Below the pieces are notes generated by a model that did not search any database, was not told where the DNA came from, and was given only the letters and a program-made list of their open reading frames with translations. The translations under genes and the position numbers were made by a program. Below are positions 1 through 8,710 of a stretch of DNA of 64,000 nt, piece by piece. Every line of letters starts with the position of its first letter. Within the stretch, counting starts at the first letter, position 1. The stretch is from a virus, in IMG/VR virus record IMGVR_UViG_3300013104_000024, positions 21,895 through 85,894 of that record. The stretch is one strand, 5' to 3'.

Positions 1-600
1 AACTTCTTTGACGCAGTCGGCATGCAGCTGCTCGAAGACAAAATCCAAGACATGGCACTGAAGCTGCCAATGTTCTCGGGTTGCTCAGACTTCAGTAACT
101 TCAAGTCTCAGCCCCGACGGATGGTGGATGACTTGCATTACTACTGTCTGAATTACAAGACAGACGAAACGCCGAATGGTCTCATGATTGCGACCACCTC
201 GGATAACATGCGCGATGAGCTTGATGCAAAGACCGTTGATCCGGAAGGCTGGATCATTACGCTACCGGCTCACTTGGTGCACGACAACGGGTTGCAGATT
301 ATCAAGCATGCTCCGTGGTTGCGAACCAACTATCGTGGACACACGGGTGACTTGGACGTCTCGGCCTCTTACCCGACCAATGAAGAAGTGATGAACATCT
401 CGAAAGAGACGACGCATCGCGAACTCATCGGGATTGATGGTATCTCGCTGCATGAGCGCAAGATGGCAGGGATTAACTTAAGCGGTGGCCAAACCAACGC
501 TGTTGAAATCGCTACGACTTTGTTCGGACTTCCTGAATTGGATACTTTACTAGCTGCATTTGAAGAGGATATGAAGAATGGCGTTATCCAAAGCAGTTAA
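1..600 (+). CDS. Unknown protein, 5' end outside window
   Basis: The reading frame is open from base 1, so the gene probably starts upstream; the first internal ATG is at 22. The visible part is a mixed soluble protein with no signal peptide or membrane segment. I see no motif I recognise. It overlaps the start of the next plus-strand gene by 23 bases, so the two are probably translated together. It could be a virion or assembly protein given the large number of such genes in phages of this type, but nothing in the sequence shows that. Confidence 0.75.
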   Translation, partial: NFFDAVGMQLLEDKIQDMALKLPMFSGCSDFSNFKSQPRRMVDDLHYYCLNYKTDETPNGLMIATTSDNMRDELDAKTVDPEGWIITLPAHLVHDNGLQIIKHAPWLRTNYRGHTGDLDVSASYPTNEEVMNISKETTHRELIGIDGISLHERKMAGINLSGGQTNAVEIATTLFGLPELDTLLAAFEEDMKNGVIQSS

Positions 601-856
601 AACACGAATCAAGGAAAAGAAACGATATCGTCGAGAGATGTGGAGAATGAGTCAGATTCATGGACCGCATTACCGCATTTTCGTCAAAACTCGCCTGACC
701 ATTTCGTACAACCTTCGGGCTGCACAGAAGGATGTATTCGGCGAGTTGTTCTTCCCGACAGAAGTGATTGTATTACCGCCTTGGCAACCCACGGCACGCA
801 ACATTCGCAGAGCAGCGCAACTCGCACGAAGAAACAATATGGCCAATGGGGCATAA
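578..856 (+). CDS. Small basic protein, unknown function
   Basis: A 92-residue protein rich in Arg and Lys, especially at the N terminus (KTRIKEKKRYRR) and C terminus (RRAAQLARR). A GAGG about ten bases before the ATG serves as ribosome binding site inside the end of the previous gene. The charge pattern would suit nucleic-acid binding, but there is no recognisable fold. It is the last gene of a plus-strand unit that ends at the double hairpin just downstream and converges on the minus-strand endolysin. Confidence 0.7.
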   Translation: MALSKAVKTRIKEKKRYRREMWRMSQIHGPHYRIFVKTRLTISYNLRAAQKDVFGELFFPTEVIVLPPWQPTARNIRRAAQLARRNNMANGA

Positions 857-902
857 AGCCCCAGTCCAAGACTACCACGCTTAACCGGCAGGGTAGTCTT
901 GG
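849..902. terminator. Double hairpin between convergent genes
   Basis: Two inverted repeats lie between the convergent genes: a small GGGGC/GCCCC stem around ATAAA, and a larger AAGACTACC/GGTAGTCTT stem (866-902). On the minus strand the small hairpin contains TTTATGCC, the tail shared by many terminators in this window. It probably stops transcription from both sides. Confidence 0.6.
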
Positions 903-917
903 GCGGGTCATATGCGC

Positions 918-1733
918 TTATGCCAGCGCAGTGCTCTTCCAGAGGTCGAAGTTCGACGCCATCTTCGGGGCGTAATCACCTACGTTCTTCGGACCATTGT
1001 AGATGGTTGCGAAGCCCGTGAAGTCGTTCTTCTTCATCGCCGTCCAGAGTGCACCCTGACGGTACGACTTGATGAACTGCACGAAGGCCGCTACGTGCTT
1101 CTTCTCCGAGACCTTCATGTCGGCCACGTAATTGAAGATGCTGCTGTAGCCGCAGAACGAGAAGTTCGCACCCATGATCTGGAACAAACCCCACGAGGCC
1201 GATTGCAGCGCACAGGCTTGGTCGATCGACATGGCCAGATTCAATCGCTGGTATTCAGCCGGACCGCCCGAATAACCACCGGGGGTCGGATTGACGACGG
1301 TCGGGAAGCGATTGGCCAAGCCATTGGCTACGCCCGGCGTCTTGGCTGCCGAGAGCAGGTTGTACATGTAGTGTCGCTCAAACAGGATTTGGCACGTACC
1401 GTCAGCGAAGAACCCGGAGCCTTTGGATTCCGTCTCACATACCGCAAGCACCGAGGCAACTGACACACCGAGCGTCGCAGCAGCCGACTGGAAGTCTGCC
1501 ATCAAGGCGTACTTCTGCTGGATGAACGGATCGAGCAGTGCGGCCGTCGCCGGACCGTAGACGCCATCGGGCGTCAGATTGTTTTGCTTTTGGAACGTCT
1601 GGAGAGCCGTCACCGACTTCGCTCCGAAGTTGCCATCGATCACGAGTGCCGGACTCACACGCGTCTTTTCGTTCAACGCCTTTTGAATCCCTCGACGTTG
1701 AAAGATGTCATAGTTTGCAGGTAATGCACCCAT
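918..1733 (-). CDS. Endolysin: peptidoglycan-binding domain plus N-acetylmuramidase
   Basis: A 271-residue modular lysis enzyme. Residues 10-68 form a peptidoglycan-binding type 1 repeat (DGNFGAKSVTALQTFQ and DGVYGPATAALL). Residues 80-271 match the bacterial N-acetylmuramidase family (DUF3380-like), with the likely catalytic glutamate in VCETES (E100 or E102) and a conserved GLFQIMG stretch. It would cleave the glycan backbone of the host cell wall at the end of infection. There is no signal peptide or membrane segment, so it needs a holin or other route out; none is identified nearby. The domain order resembles endolysins of other Pseudomonas jumbo phages. Confidence 0.88.
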   Translation of the reverse strand: MGALPANYDIFQRRGIQKALNEKTRVSPALVIDGNFGAKSVTALQTFQKQNNLTPDGVYGPATAALLDPFIQQKYALMADFQSAAATLGVSVASVLAVCETESKGSGFFADGTCQILFERHYMYNLLSAAKTPGVANGLANRFPTVVNPTPGGYSGGPAEYQRLNLAMSIDQACALQSASWGLFQIMGANFSFCGYSSIFNYVADMKVSEKKHVAAFVQFIKSYRQGALWTAMKKNDFTGFATIYNGPKNVGDYAPKMASNFDLWKSTALA

Positions 1734-1767
1734 TTCTTAACCCCAGATTGTGGTAACGACATAATTA

Positions 1768-1824
1768 GGAATAGAGGTAGCCAAGCCCTCCAAATGATGG
1801 AGAGCCTGGACTACCCTATTCCCT
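1768..1824 (-). terminator. Imperfect long hairpin after low-complexity gene
   Basis: An extended inverted repeat (AGGAATAG..GGTAG on one side, CTACC..TATTCC on the other) lies just after the stop of the 432-residue gene. It is bordered by GGCATAA/TTATGCC and ATTATGTCG sequences, the same boundary motif seen at other terminators of this phage. Confidence 0.5.
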
Positions 1825-1843
1825 TATGCCGACCCCAGAGGGA

Positions 1844-3142
1844 TCACAGACGGAAGAACGTGCGCACGCGGTTGCGGCCGCTTTCCGAGACGCCGTGTTC
1901 CATCGCCTTGTTGATGTCGATCTGCTTGAGCATGCTCTGGCGATCGGACGGCGCGGACAGCGACGTGAGCAGGTGCACCATGTTCTGGTACGCGATCCGG
2001 TCCTTGGTGCCGAGCTGATGCGCTTGGTCCATGAAACGGAAGCGATGCGTTTCGGCGAACACGCCGCTCGAATGGTGTTCGAACAGCTTGAGCACAGCCG
2101 GGAAGACCTGGCTGAAGTCGCCTTCCACGCGGTTGAACAGCGTCGACAGATTGCGGAACAGGTTGACCTGCTGGCGTGCGCCGTCTTCCGGCGTCACCGG
2201 CATGTTCGGACGCATGTTCGCGATGTACTGGTACACACCTTCGACGACGGTCTTGCCGATGTCGCTTGCGTCCTTGACCAGCGCCCAGACGGCCTGGTTG
2301 ACAGACACGTCGGTCAGTTGACGACCGTCGTCGCCGGGACCAGCGGGGATCGAATCGGTGCTCGGGGGAATCACCACGCCACCCGTGGCTTGACCTGCGT
2401 CAGCAGCCGGCGCAGACGTGTCCGAAGCATCCGTTGCGGTAGAGGCACCACTCGCATCGTTTCCCGGCGTCACTTCGCCTTGTGCAGCGCCAGCGTCGCT
2501 TTGCCCGTCGCCGCTGACCTGTCCACCTGCTTGGTCACCGGTAGCCCCGTTATCGCCAGTGGCTGCGCTGTCGCCAGCTGCCGGAGCGTCGCCATTTGCT
2601 GCTGCACCTGCTCCGTCGTCAGCGGATGCATCGGTTGCGGCACCGGTGCCAGCATCGCTGTTTGTGGGTTGAGCTTGTCCTGCATCGCTTGCTCCCGTGT
2701 CGGTCACTGCGGGTGTCCCAGCACCGCCGGACTGTTGGTCACCGCTTCCCGTTGCGCCGCCGTTGTCGACCACGGTTGCGGGTTGTTCAGCGCTGCCGGA
2801 CTGATCCCCAGCTTGCTGAGTCGTTCCGGTGTCGGCAGTTCCCGTGCCGTTTGCGACAGATCCTGCATCAGCCGCTGATCCGACGTCGCCTTGAACGGGC
2901 TGTCCGGTGCTTGCTGCGTCTGCGGTCCCCACGTCGGTTCCGACTGCGGGTTGTTGGTCGGCAGTTCCACCTGCTGCTGCTCCAGCTCCTGCCACGTCGC
3001 CTTGGCTCGTTCCAGCGCCTGCGTCGCCAGCGGTGCTGCCTGCTGCTTGAGCCGTTCCAGCATCGCCTGCGGGCTGTCCTGCGGCGGATTGTTGTCCATC
3101 GGTGGCTCCGTTGTTCAGTTGATCTTCGTCGGTCGTCGACAT
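1844..3142 (-). CDS. Low-complexity Ala/Gly/Thr/Gln-rich protein with helical C-terminal domain
   Basis: A 432-residue protein of two distinct halves. Residues 1 to about 260 are a long, disordered run of Ala, Gly, Thr, Gln, Asp and Ser with no aromatic residues. The last 170 residues look folded and helical (TDVSVNQAVWALVKDASDIGKTV onward, in two blocks). The start was set at the ATG 3142 because GGAG lies eight bases upstream, 11 codons inside the longest frame. It follows the beta' fragment gene directly. A virion or ejected protein is plausible, as is a condensate-forming protein; neither is shown by sequence. Confidence 0.75.
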   Translation of the reverse strand: MSTTDEDQLNNGATDGQQSAAGQPAGDAGTAQAAGSTAGDAGAGTSQGDVAGAGAAAGGTADQQPAVGTDVGTADAASTGQPVQGDVGSAADAGSVANGTGTADTGTTQQAGDQSGSAEQPATVVDNGGATGSGDQQSGGAGTPAVTDTGASDAGQAQPTNSDAGTGAATDASADDGAGAAANGDAPAAGDSAATGDNGATGDQAGGQVSGDGQSDAGAAQGEVTPGNDASGASTATDASDTSAPAADAGQATGGVVIPPSTDSIPAGPGDDGRQLTDVSVNQAVWALVKDASDIGKTVVEGVYQYIANMRPNMPVTPEDGARQQVNLFRNLSTLFNRVEGDFSQVFPAVLKLFEHHSSGVFAETHRFRFMDQAHQLGTKDRIAYQNMVHLLTSLSAPSDRQSMLKQIDINKAMEHGVSESGRNRVRTFFRL

Positions 3143-3210
3143 GAATAACTCCAGTGGTTTTGGGTTGAGACGCACATCCTCAGACTATCTCTGGACCCAA
3201 TAAGAAAAAA

Positions 3211-4521
3211 CTAAATGATCGCTTCTCGGTAATCCATCTTGGTCAGCAGCAGTGCTTTCGCGTGTGCGCTGGCCATGAAGAGTGACAAGAACGCGCTCCC
3301 GTATGCTGCCACCGCTGCCGAGATGGCGTTTGGATTGGCTGCGAGTCGGTCTCCTACGCATACTGCACAGAAGTCAGTTTTCGGCATCTTGCAATACATC
3401 GGTGAGCGAATCATCACCTTCTTCCCAAGATACTCGCCTGCACTTTCTTCCGTGATTTTGATCGGGCCTTTCTCGCCTACGATACTGAACCCGAAGTAAC
3501 GCTTTTTGTTTTCGTCGTTAAGCGCCACCGGATTGCCAAGCTTGGAACCACAATCCGGAGCCGTCACCGACATGTTCGACGAAGCACGCAGCAGCCACTT
3601 CACCGACTCACCCCCCAGCATCGTCTGTGCGCCTCGGTTAAACGAGCCGGCGCGCAACGAGTTGTTCATCGCCGGGAACTTGCTGATGTCCCAGCCTTCA
3701 GCAAGCGAAGGCTGGATGTAGTCCACGTTCTGGGATTCGTCCAATCCCATTTCCGCACCCATCTGTAAGAAGAGCTTCTTGCGCACGATGTTGTACGCTT
3801 TACCCGAAAGCAGGAAGTGCTCAGCCGGGTCACCCTTGATCCATGCTTTGTCGTGCTTGACGAGTTCAGCATCGATCTTGGCAATCACTGCCGGATCATG
3901 CAGTCGATCCTTGTTCTCGGCGACGAGTTTCTTGCGCAACTCGTAGACCTTGGGATCAACCGTCATGGCTTTACGTGAACCCGCCGGGACGAACAACTGG
4001 GAGAGCGAACCCAGATAGAACATCGAATCGGCGAACTTCAAATACTCGTCCACGTAGACGTACTTCTCCTCGCGCGGCTCGCCCTCTTTGGGCGTATTGC
4101 GAAAACGCGGCAGGATCAACTTCTCGATGTTGGGTGAGGTGATCTCGTCGATCATGTACTTCATCTTGGTCGGACCAAATGGCCAGATGATCGAGGTGAA
4201 ATTCACCAGCAGATTACCGTAAGTAACCGTAGCACGATCTTGTCCCAGATTGGGGAACTCCGATTTGAGAATCGTCACCCATTCGCCAGCCCGGAAGATC
4301 GGCTCACCCGGCTTGGCGTTTTCAATCGGAAGCAGCTCGTCCCGATTCTCCGGATTGACGAAGAACATCCCAGTCGGCATCTGCACGATGCGGTAGGGAT
4401 AGTTATCCGTCCTCCATTTCTCCGGGTCTTCACGAATAAGCGCGAAGGCGGATATCACCCATGCCGTGCGACGGAATTCTTCGGCTCGACATGCTGCCAA
4501 AAAGTACGATCGCTTATCCAT
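3211..4521 (-). CDS. RNA polymerase beta' subunit, C-terminal-type fragment (probably virion RNAP)
   Basis: 436 residues that line up with the middle to C-terminal part of bacterial beta'. Visible correspondences: residues 290-330 (NSLRAGSFNRG, LGGESVKWLLR, then DCG at 323-325) match the bridge-helix region and its TEDDCG; residues 371-420 (IRSPMYC, CAVC, GS..MASAH) match RSVVSCDT..GVCAHCYG and the AAQSIGEPGTQLTMRTFH element. Cys377, 385 and 388 would be zinc ligands. The chain stops only 16 residues after the trigger-loop-like helix, so the rest of beta' must be encoded elsewhere. By gene order it resembles phiKZ gp80, a virion RNAP fragment injected to transcribe early genes. It overlaps the gene before it by eight bases. 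Confidence 0.82.
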   Translation of the reverse strand: MDKRSYFLAACRAEEFRRTAWVISAFALIREDPEKWRTDNYPYRIVQMPTGMFFVNPENRDELLPIENAKPGEPIFRAGEWVTILKSEFPNLGQDRATVTYGNLLVNFTSIIWPFGPTKMKYMIDEITSPNIEKLILPRFRNTPKEGEPREEKYVYVDEYLKFADSMFYLGSLSQLFVPAGSRKAMTVDPKVYELRKKLVAENKDRLHDPAVIAKIDAELVKHDKAWIKGDPAEHFLLSGKAYNIVRKKLFLQMGAEMGLDESQNVDYIQPSLAEGWDISKFPAMNNSLRAGSFNRGAQTMLGGESVKWLLRASSNMSVTAPDCGSKLGNPVALNDENKKRYFGFSIVGEKGPIKITEESAGEYLGKKVMIRSPMYCKMPKTDFCAVCVGDRLAANPNAISAAVAAYGSAFLSLFMASAHAKALLLTKMDYREAII

Positions 4522-5350
4522 GAGCGGCCGCCAGTTTCAGAAGGAGGTCGCCGACAGCCAGATCGATCTTGGTGATCTTGTCCATGTCGGAAACGTATTG
4601 TTCGAGATGCGCAGCAATAGCTGCACGCGGATTGTCCGAGGCATCGGAGGAAATCATGCACATGCCAACCAACTCGTTCGCGATGTACTTGGCTTCCATC
4701 TCCTCGAAGTCGTTACCGATGATGTTCAGATAGACCAGCAGCGGATGGCCGACATCCATGCCGTGCTCAAGCAGATACGCCACTTTCAGCTGCTTGATAT
4801 CCGCCACCGAGATAAAGCGCTTGTAGCGGTTGACACGTTCGCGCTTGGAGACGATCTCTTCATCACTTTGCGCGAAGTGCGTTTGGTCCAGCTGACGCAC
4901 GATTGCTTGCAGCAAGGCTTGACCGCAGTTCATCACGTAGCGATGCAGGCGCGCTGATTCCAGACCACTGACTTGTGCCACACAGTCAGCGATCAGTTCA
5001 GTCGGGTCATTCGGTTGCGAGAGGATGCCAAAGATAGCATCCGGGTTGTCGTAGTTCTCCAGACGCTTAAGGGCGTCCAGAAAGACGTTCAGAACAGACG
5101 GAGGCGCGTCTTCGTCGATGACGAGTTGGTGCTCCTCCAGAATCTTAAACTGCAAACTACGCGTCAGATCGTAGATGTCGTGCAGCGTCTTACCGGTGTC
5201 GACCTGATCGTCGGTCAGTAAAATTTCTTCGAAGCCCTGCTCGTATGTCTCCAGGCCGTAGCGATCGAACAATTCGTGAGCAGCGCGAATGGACTCCTTG
5301 AGTTCTGGGGATGCAGTATTACTCAAGTAGTCATCGAGGATATCGAGCAT
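4514..5350 (-). CDS. Unknown helical protein upstream of beta' fragment
   Basis: 278 residues, acidic and predicted mainly helical, with no motif I recognise. The start at 5350 (MLDILDDYLSN) was preferred over longer frames because GAGG sits seven bases upstream. Its last codons overlap the beta' fragment gene, implying coupled translation. That suggests a virion or RNAP-related role, but this is context only. Confidence 0.75.
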   Translation of the reverse strand: MLDILDDYLSNTASPELKESIRAAHELFDRYGLETYEQGFEEILLTDDQVDTGKTLHDIYDLTRSLQFKILEEHQLVIDEDAPPSVLNVFLDALKRLENYDNPDAIFGILSQPNDPTELIADCVAQVSGLESARLHRYVMNCGQALLQAIVRQLDQTHFAQSDEEIVSKRERVNRYKRFISVADIKQLKVAYLLEHGMDVGHPLLVYLNIIGNDFEEMEAKYIANELVGMCMISSDASDNPRAAIAAHLEQYVSDMDKITKIDLAVGDLLLKLAAAHG

Positions 5351-5477
5351 GTTTGCCTCATTTCGCACAAAAAAAGTAATTCGTTCCGGGATCCTGTAGC
5401 CGATTATCGCCGGATGGTCAAATAATTGAGCTGTCTGTCTGATTTTTGCAATAGAAACTAACATTAGGAGTCACATC

Positions 5478-6137
5478 GTGACCAAGAAGTCTGCAAGCCG
5501 CCGTATGCGGGACCTCCAAGCGTCGGGCAAAGCACCCGCACCTCGCACGTCTTACGTGGCCCCGGTGCACTCCATCCACCCGATGTTCCAGAAGAAGCTC
5601 GTCGAAGTCGCCAAGGACGAAGAAGAGCGCAAAAAGGCAGAAGGCTGGATGCCCGTCTACGACGAGCTGAACACCATGTACGTGAACTGCGCCAAGGGCG
5701 TGATGGCACCGGCCGTGCTGTCGAAGCTCGCGGCTCGCAAGGACATCATCGCGTTCATCCGTGACCACCAGAGCCTGCAACTGCGCATCGAGATGTTCAA
5801 GCGCGACATCGGCACGCTCAAGTCGGAACTGTCGGCAATCGCGTCTGAACACGCCGGCAAGACCGGCGGCACGTCCGACGAAGACGAGATCATGGCGGCG
5901 AACCTGATCGGCCAGAAGTACCAGCTTTTCCTGGAGCGTCTGGAAAGCACGATCCAGCCGTCGATCGCACACATCTTCGAGATCTTCACCGAAGCTGAAG
6001 TCCGCATGCTCGACTCGCAGGGTAAGCTGTCGGAAAACGGCCTGAAGCCGGAGCAAGATCCGAACGTCATCACCGACGTCTCGGCGACCGAAGTCGCCAG
6101 CACGGCTGCCAACGCCGTCGCTGAAATCAACTCGTAA
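5478..6137 (+). CDS. Unknown helical protein, first of plus-strand block
   Basis: 219 residues starting with GTG; AGGAG lies 8 bases upstream and no better ATG exists. The N terminus is basic (TKKSASRRMRDLQASGK), the middle is helical with many charged residues (coiled-coil-like, about 60-150), and the C terminus is Ala/Thr/Val-rich. It is followed after 12 bases by a larger gene on the same strand. The block sits as an island inside minus-strand RNAP genes, so it was probably inserted or inverted as a unit. Confidence 0.75.
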   Translation: MTKKSASRRMRDLQASGKAPAPRTSYVAPVHSIHPMFQKKLVEVAKDEEERKKAEGWMPVYDELNTMYVNCAKGVMAPAVLSKLAARKDIIAFIRDHQSLQLRIEMFKRDIGTLKSELSAIASEHAGKTGGTSDEDEIMAANLIGQKYQLFLERLESTIQPSIAHIFEIFTEAEVRMLDSQGKLSENGLKPEQDPNVITDVSATEVASTAANAVAEINS

Positions 6138-6149
6138 TCGAGAAGGAAC

Positions 6150-7739
6150 ATGGAAGAAAACCAACAAGGCGGCGCATCGACGCCTCCGCAGACGGGTGAG
6201 AACTCGCCCGCTGTCGATCCGGCAAAGATCAACCCCGTCGAGTCGACTCAGCCTGCGACGGAAGAGCTGCCGGAGCAGACGCCGGCAGCATCGGGGAATG
6301 CACCGGAACGCGACGCATGGCCCGGCCTGCCGCCGCTGGAGCCGTCGAAGACGGTGCGCCAAGACCACGAAACGTACAACCCGGATCTGACGCCCGGCTC
6401 GCTTGATCCGGCCAAGGGCGAATTCCTGATTCTGCCGGCGGATACGGAGAAGCGCGTCGAGCAGTATCACGCGGAGCGTCCCAACGAGCAAATCGGCGAC
6501 ACCGAAGGCGAGCGCATGTGGGCACAGCGCATGCTCGACGGTGAACTGACGCGTCCGGTCAATGCGCAATTCCAAGCATCGGTCGAGCGCGACGATGCCG
6601 ACTGGGGTCAGTCGGTCAAGTCGGAAATGGGCGAACTCATGGCGGCTCGTCCGCGCATGGCGCAACCCGGCGAATCGATGCTCACCGGCCAGCGGGCCGT
6701 GCAACGCGTGCGGGCGATCATCGGGATTGGCGGTCTTATCCAAGTCCCGCTGTGGAACTCGGGCTTCTGGATCACGCTGCGCGCACCCGATGAAGGCGAC
6801 CTGCTCGATCTGTTCCGTCGTACTTCCGAACAGAAGGTCACCCTCGGCCGTCGTACCTACGGTCTGGCATTCGCGAACTCCAGCTCCTTCATCGCCGAAG
6901 AGCTGGTGAACTTCGTGCTGGAACACCTGCACGACTCCACGCTCAAGATGGGCAACGAGTTCGTGCGCAAGTACCTGAAGGTGCACGATCTGCAAACCAT
7001 CGCTTGGGCCATGGCGTGCGCGATCTACCCGAAGGGCTTCCAGTACTCGCGTTCCGTCCTCGCTGGTGAGAACCAGGAGAAGAAGGAAGTCAAGGGTCTG
7101 CTCAACGTGTCGAAGCTGCAATTCGTCGACCGTCGCATGCTTACTCCCAAGCAGGTCGCTCACATGTCGCGTCGTGTTGGCAACACCATGACCGACGAGA
7201 TGCTGGAGAACTACCAAGCGGAGTTCAACCTGCGCGAGCGTCGCGTGCAGCTCGAAGAAGGGCTGGAAATGACGCTCAAGGTGCCGACCATCGACGAATA
7301 CCTGAGCGCGGGTCACCGCTGGATCGATTCGATCACCGACATGGTCGATCGGGCATTCGGCCGCGATCAAAGCGACGAACAGCGTGACCGCTACATCAGT
7401 CACAAGGGCAAGGCGACGGTGATGCGTCAGTTCGCGCACTGGGTCAAGGACGTGGTGGAAGCAGGCGATCGCGAAGTCGTCTTCAACGACACCGAAACCA
7501 TCGACATGATGATGGACACGCTCTCACAGGTGGATGACATCCGTACGAAGTATTTCGAAGCGATCCACAAGTTCATCGACGAAACCACGGTCAGCGTGAT
7601 CGCTACGCCGACGGTGGCTGCGAGCGAAGAGAACGTGCTGCCGCGCTTTCCGCACCTCGTGCCGATCGATGCGCTCTACACGTTTTTTACCCTGCTCGTG
7701 CAAAAGAACAATCGAATTCAGGCCCGTATGGACCTGTAA
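6150..7739 (+). CDS. Large unknown protein with disordered N terminus, possible tail or virion assembly factor
   Basis: 529 residues. The first 120 are Pro, Glu, Thr and Gln rich and probably disordered; the rest is a folded, charged helical protein. RBS GAAGGAAC precedes the ATG. It lies between a small helical protein and a 140-residue protein whose C terminus resembles T4-type hub/tail assembly chaperones. A role in tail or baseplate assembly is therefore possible. I recognise no catalytic motif. Confidence 0.72.
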   Translation: MEENQQGGASTPPQTGENSPAVDPAKINPVESTQPATEELPEQTPAASGNAPERDAWPGLPPLEPSKTVRQDHETYNPDLTPGSLDPAKGEFLILPADTEKRVEQYHAERPNEQIGDTEGERMWAQRMLDGELTRPVNAQFQASVERDDADWGQSVKSEMGELMAARPRMAQPGESMLTGQRAVQRVRAIIGIGGLIQVPLWNSGFWITLRAPDEGDLLDLFRRTSEQKVTLGRRTYGLAFANSSSFIAEELVNFVLEHLHDSTLKMGNEFVRKYLKVHDLQTIAWAMACAIYPKGFQYSRSVLAGENQEKKEVKGLLNVSKLQFVDRRMLTPKQVAHMSRRVGNTMTDEMLENYQAEFNLRERRVQLEEGLEMTLKVPTIDEYLSAGHRWIDSITDMVDRAFGRDQSDEQRDRYISHKGKATVMRQFAHWVKDVVEAGDREVVFNDTETIDMMMDTLSQVDDIRTKYFEAIHKFIDETTVSVIATPTVAASEENVLPRFPHLVPIDALYTFFTLLVQKNNRIQARMDL

Positions 7740-7747
7740 GACCACTG

Positions 7748-8170
7748 GTGCGTCAGCGTCTGGTGGCCGACGCAGATTTCGAGGACGGGATCAATATCAG
7801 CGTCATGTTGGAACGACTGCTGAAATCCGTTCCTCGGATCTGCTCTACCGATGCTCAATTGTTAATGCTGGAGCAGTACGAGACGTTATTCGGAATTTAC
7901 GACCATGGCAAAAATGATCTGAACCATCCCTTTGCTGCGGTCGAACTGCATACTGCTGAAGACAACTTGACGTACAGTCTTTTGTACGAGCGCATGGAGC
8001 AATTCGTCTACCATCGTGTCCACGAAGCGACAGGTGAAACGTGGTCTTCCTTTTTGAGGTTGCCGTGTTACGAAGCGACCGAGATGATGCGGATCGCTGC
8101 TATCCGGCGTGAGAAGGAAGAACGCGCAGCAGGTAATCTCACCAACGAATTGAAAGGACTGAAACCATGA
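7748..8170 (+). CDS. Small protein resembling tail/baseplate assembly chaperones
   Basis: 140 residues, GTG start nine bases after the previous stop, with a weak ribosome binding site. The C terminus (WSSFLRLPCYEATEMM followed by a charged RREKEERA helix) has the pattern of small myovirus hub or tail assembly chaperones such as T4 gp51/gp26-like proteins: a LP.YE motif then a charged helix. That likeness is weak and from memory. Its stop overlaps the start of the macrodomain gene (ATGA), so they are co-translated. Confidence 0.65.
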   Translation: MRQRLVADADFEDGINISVMLERLLKSVPRICSTDAQLLMLEQYETLFGIYDHGKNDLNHPFAAVELHTAEDNLTYSLLYERMEQFVYHRVHEATGETWSSFLRLPCYEATEMMRIAAIRREKEERAAGNLTNELKGLKP

Positions 8171-8622
8171 CGATTGTTTGGGAAGGAGTAGGCAACATCT
8201 TTGATTCGAAGATGCAGACTCTCGTGAATCCGGTCAACACGTTCGGAGCCATGGGTAAGGGTCTGGCGGTGCAGTTTAAGAAGCGGTATCCGGAGTACTA
8301 CGAGGCATACCGACGTGCGTGCACACGACGCGTATTCCAAATCGAAAAGTGCTTCGTGTACAATTTCGAAGATCGTGACCAAAAGATCTACTCGTTCCCG
8401 ACCAAGAGTCACTGGTCTCGACCCAGTCGCTGGGAGTGGATCGATGCGGGTTTGCTACATCTGGCTGAGAATCTGGAGAAGTATGGGATTACCGGTCTGG
8501 CAGTTCCGGCTTTAGGCTGCGGAGAAGGCGGTCTGGAGTGGGACATTGTGCAGGATCTTCTGTACAAGTATTGCGAACCCATGCCCATCGATGTCGAAAT
8601 CTATCAACCGATACGAAAGTAG
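8167..8622 (+). CDS. Macrodomain protein, DarG/TARG1-like ADP-ribosyl glycohydrolase
   Basis: 151 residues forming a single stand-alone macrodomain. Residues 21-34 (NPVNTFGAMGKGLA) and the following QFKKRYP are the ADP-ribose-binding loop of the DarG/TARG1/ALC1-like branch, and PALGCGEGGLEW near residue 120 is the second, phosphate-binding loop. In DarTG systems the DarG macrodomain removes ADP-ribose from thymidine in DNA and neutralises the DarT toxin. A phage copy without DarT would be well placed to undo host ADP-ribosylation of phage DNA or proteins. Function as an anti-defence enzyme is inference. It ends the plus-strand block and is followed by a strong bidirectional terminator. Confidence 0.88.
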   Translation: MTIVWEGVGNIFDSKMQTLVNPVNTFGAMGKGLAVQFKKRYPEYYEAYRRACTRRVFQIEKCFVYNFEDRDQKIYSFPTKSHWSRPSRWEWIDAGLLHLAENLEKYGITGLAVPALGCGEGGLEWDIVQDLLYKYCEPMPIDVEIYQPIRK

Positions 8623-8623
8623 A

Positions 8624-8684
8624 CAAAAAAAAGAAGGGTATAAAGCATGCCGCCGGCTGGGTTTCCCCAGCCGGCTTTATGCCC
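8624..8684. terminator. Bidirectional terminator
   Basis: A ten-pair stem (GCCGGCTGGG with CCCAGCCGGC, 8652-8675), extended by an outer TATAAAGC/GCTTTATG repeat, lies between convergent genes. Read on the plus strand it ends in TTTATGCCC; on the minus strand it ends in CTTCTTTTTTTTGTC. Both tails recur elsewhere in the window. Confidence 0.85.
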
Positions 8685-8710
8685 TCCCCTCTACCTCTCC
8701 CCGTGTTGGG

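Noticed and set aside
1844-3142. Collagen-like tail fibre in the Ala/Gly-rich protein
   Set aside because: No regular Gly-X-Y repeat; Gly is scattered.
5418-7439. Minus-strand frame of 673 codons opposite the plus-strand island
   Set aside because: Covers two plus-strand genes with proper starts; translation is His/Arg/Leu-rich and lacks any domain.
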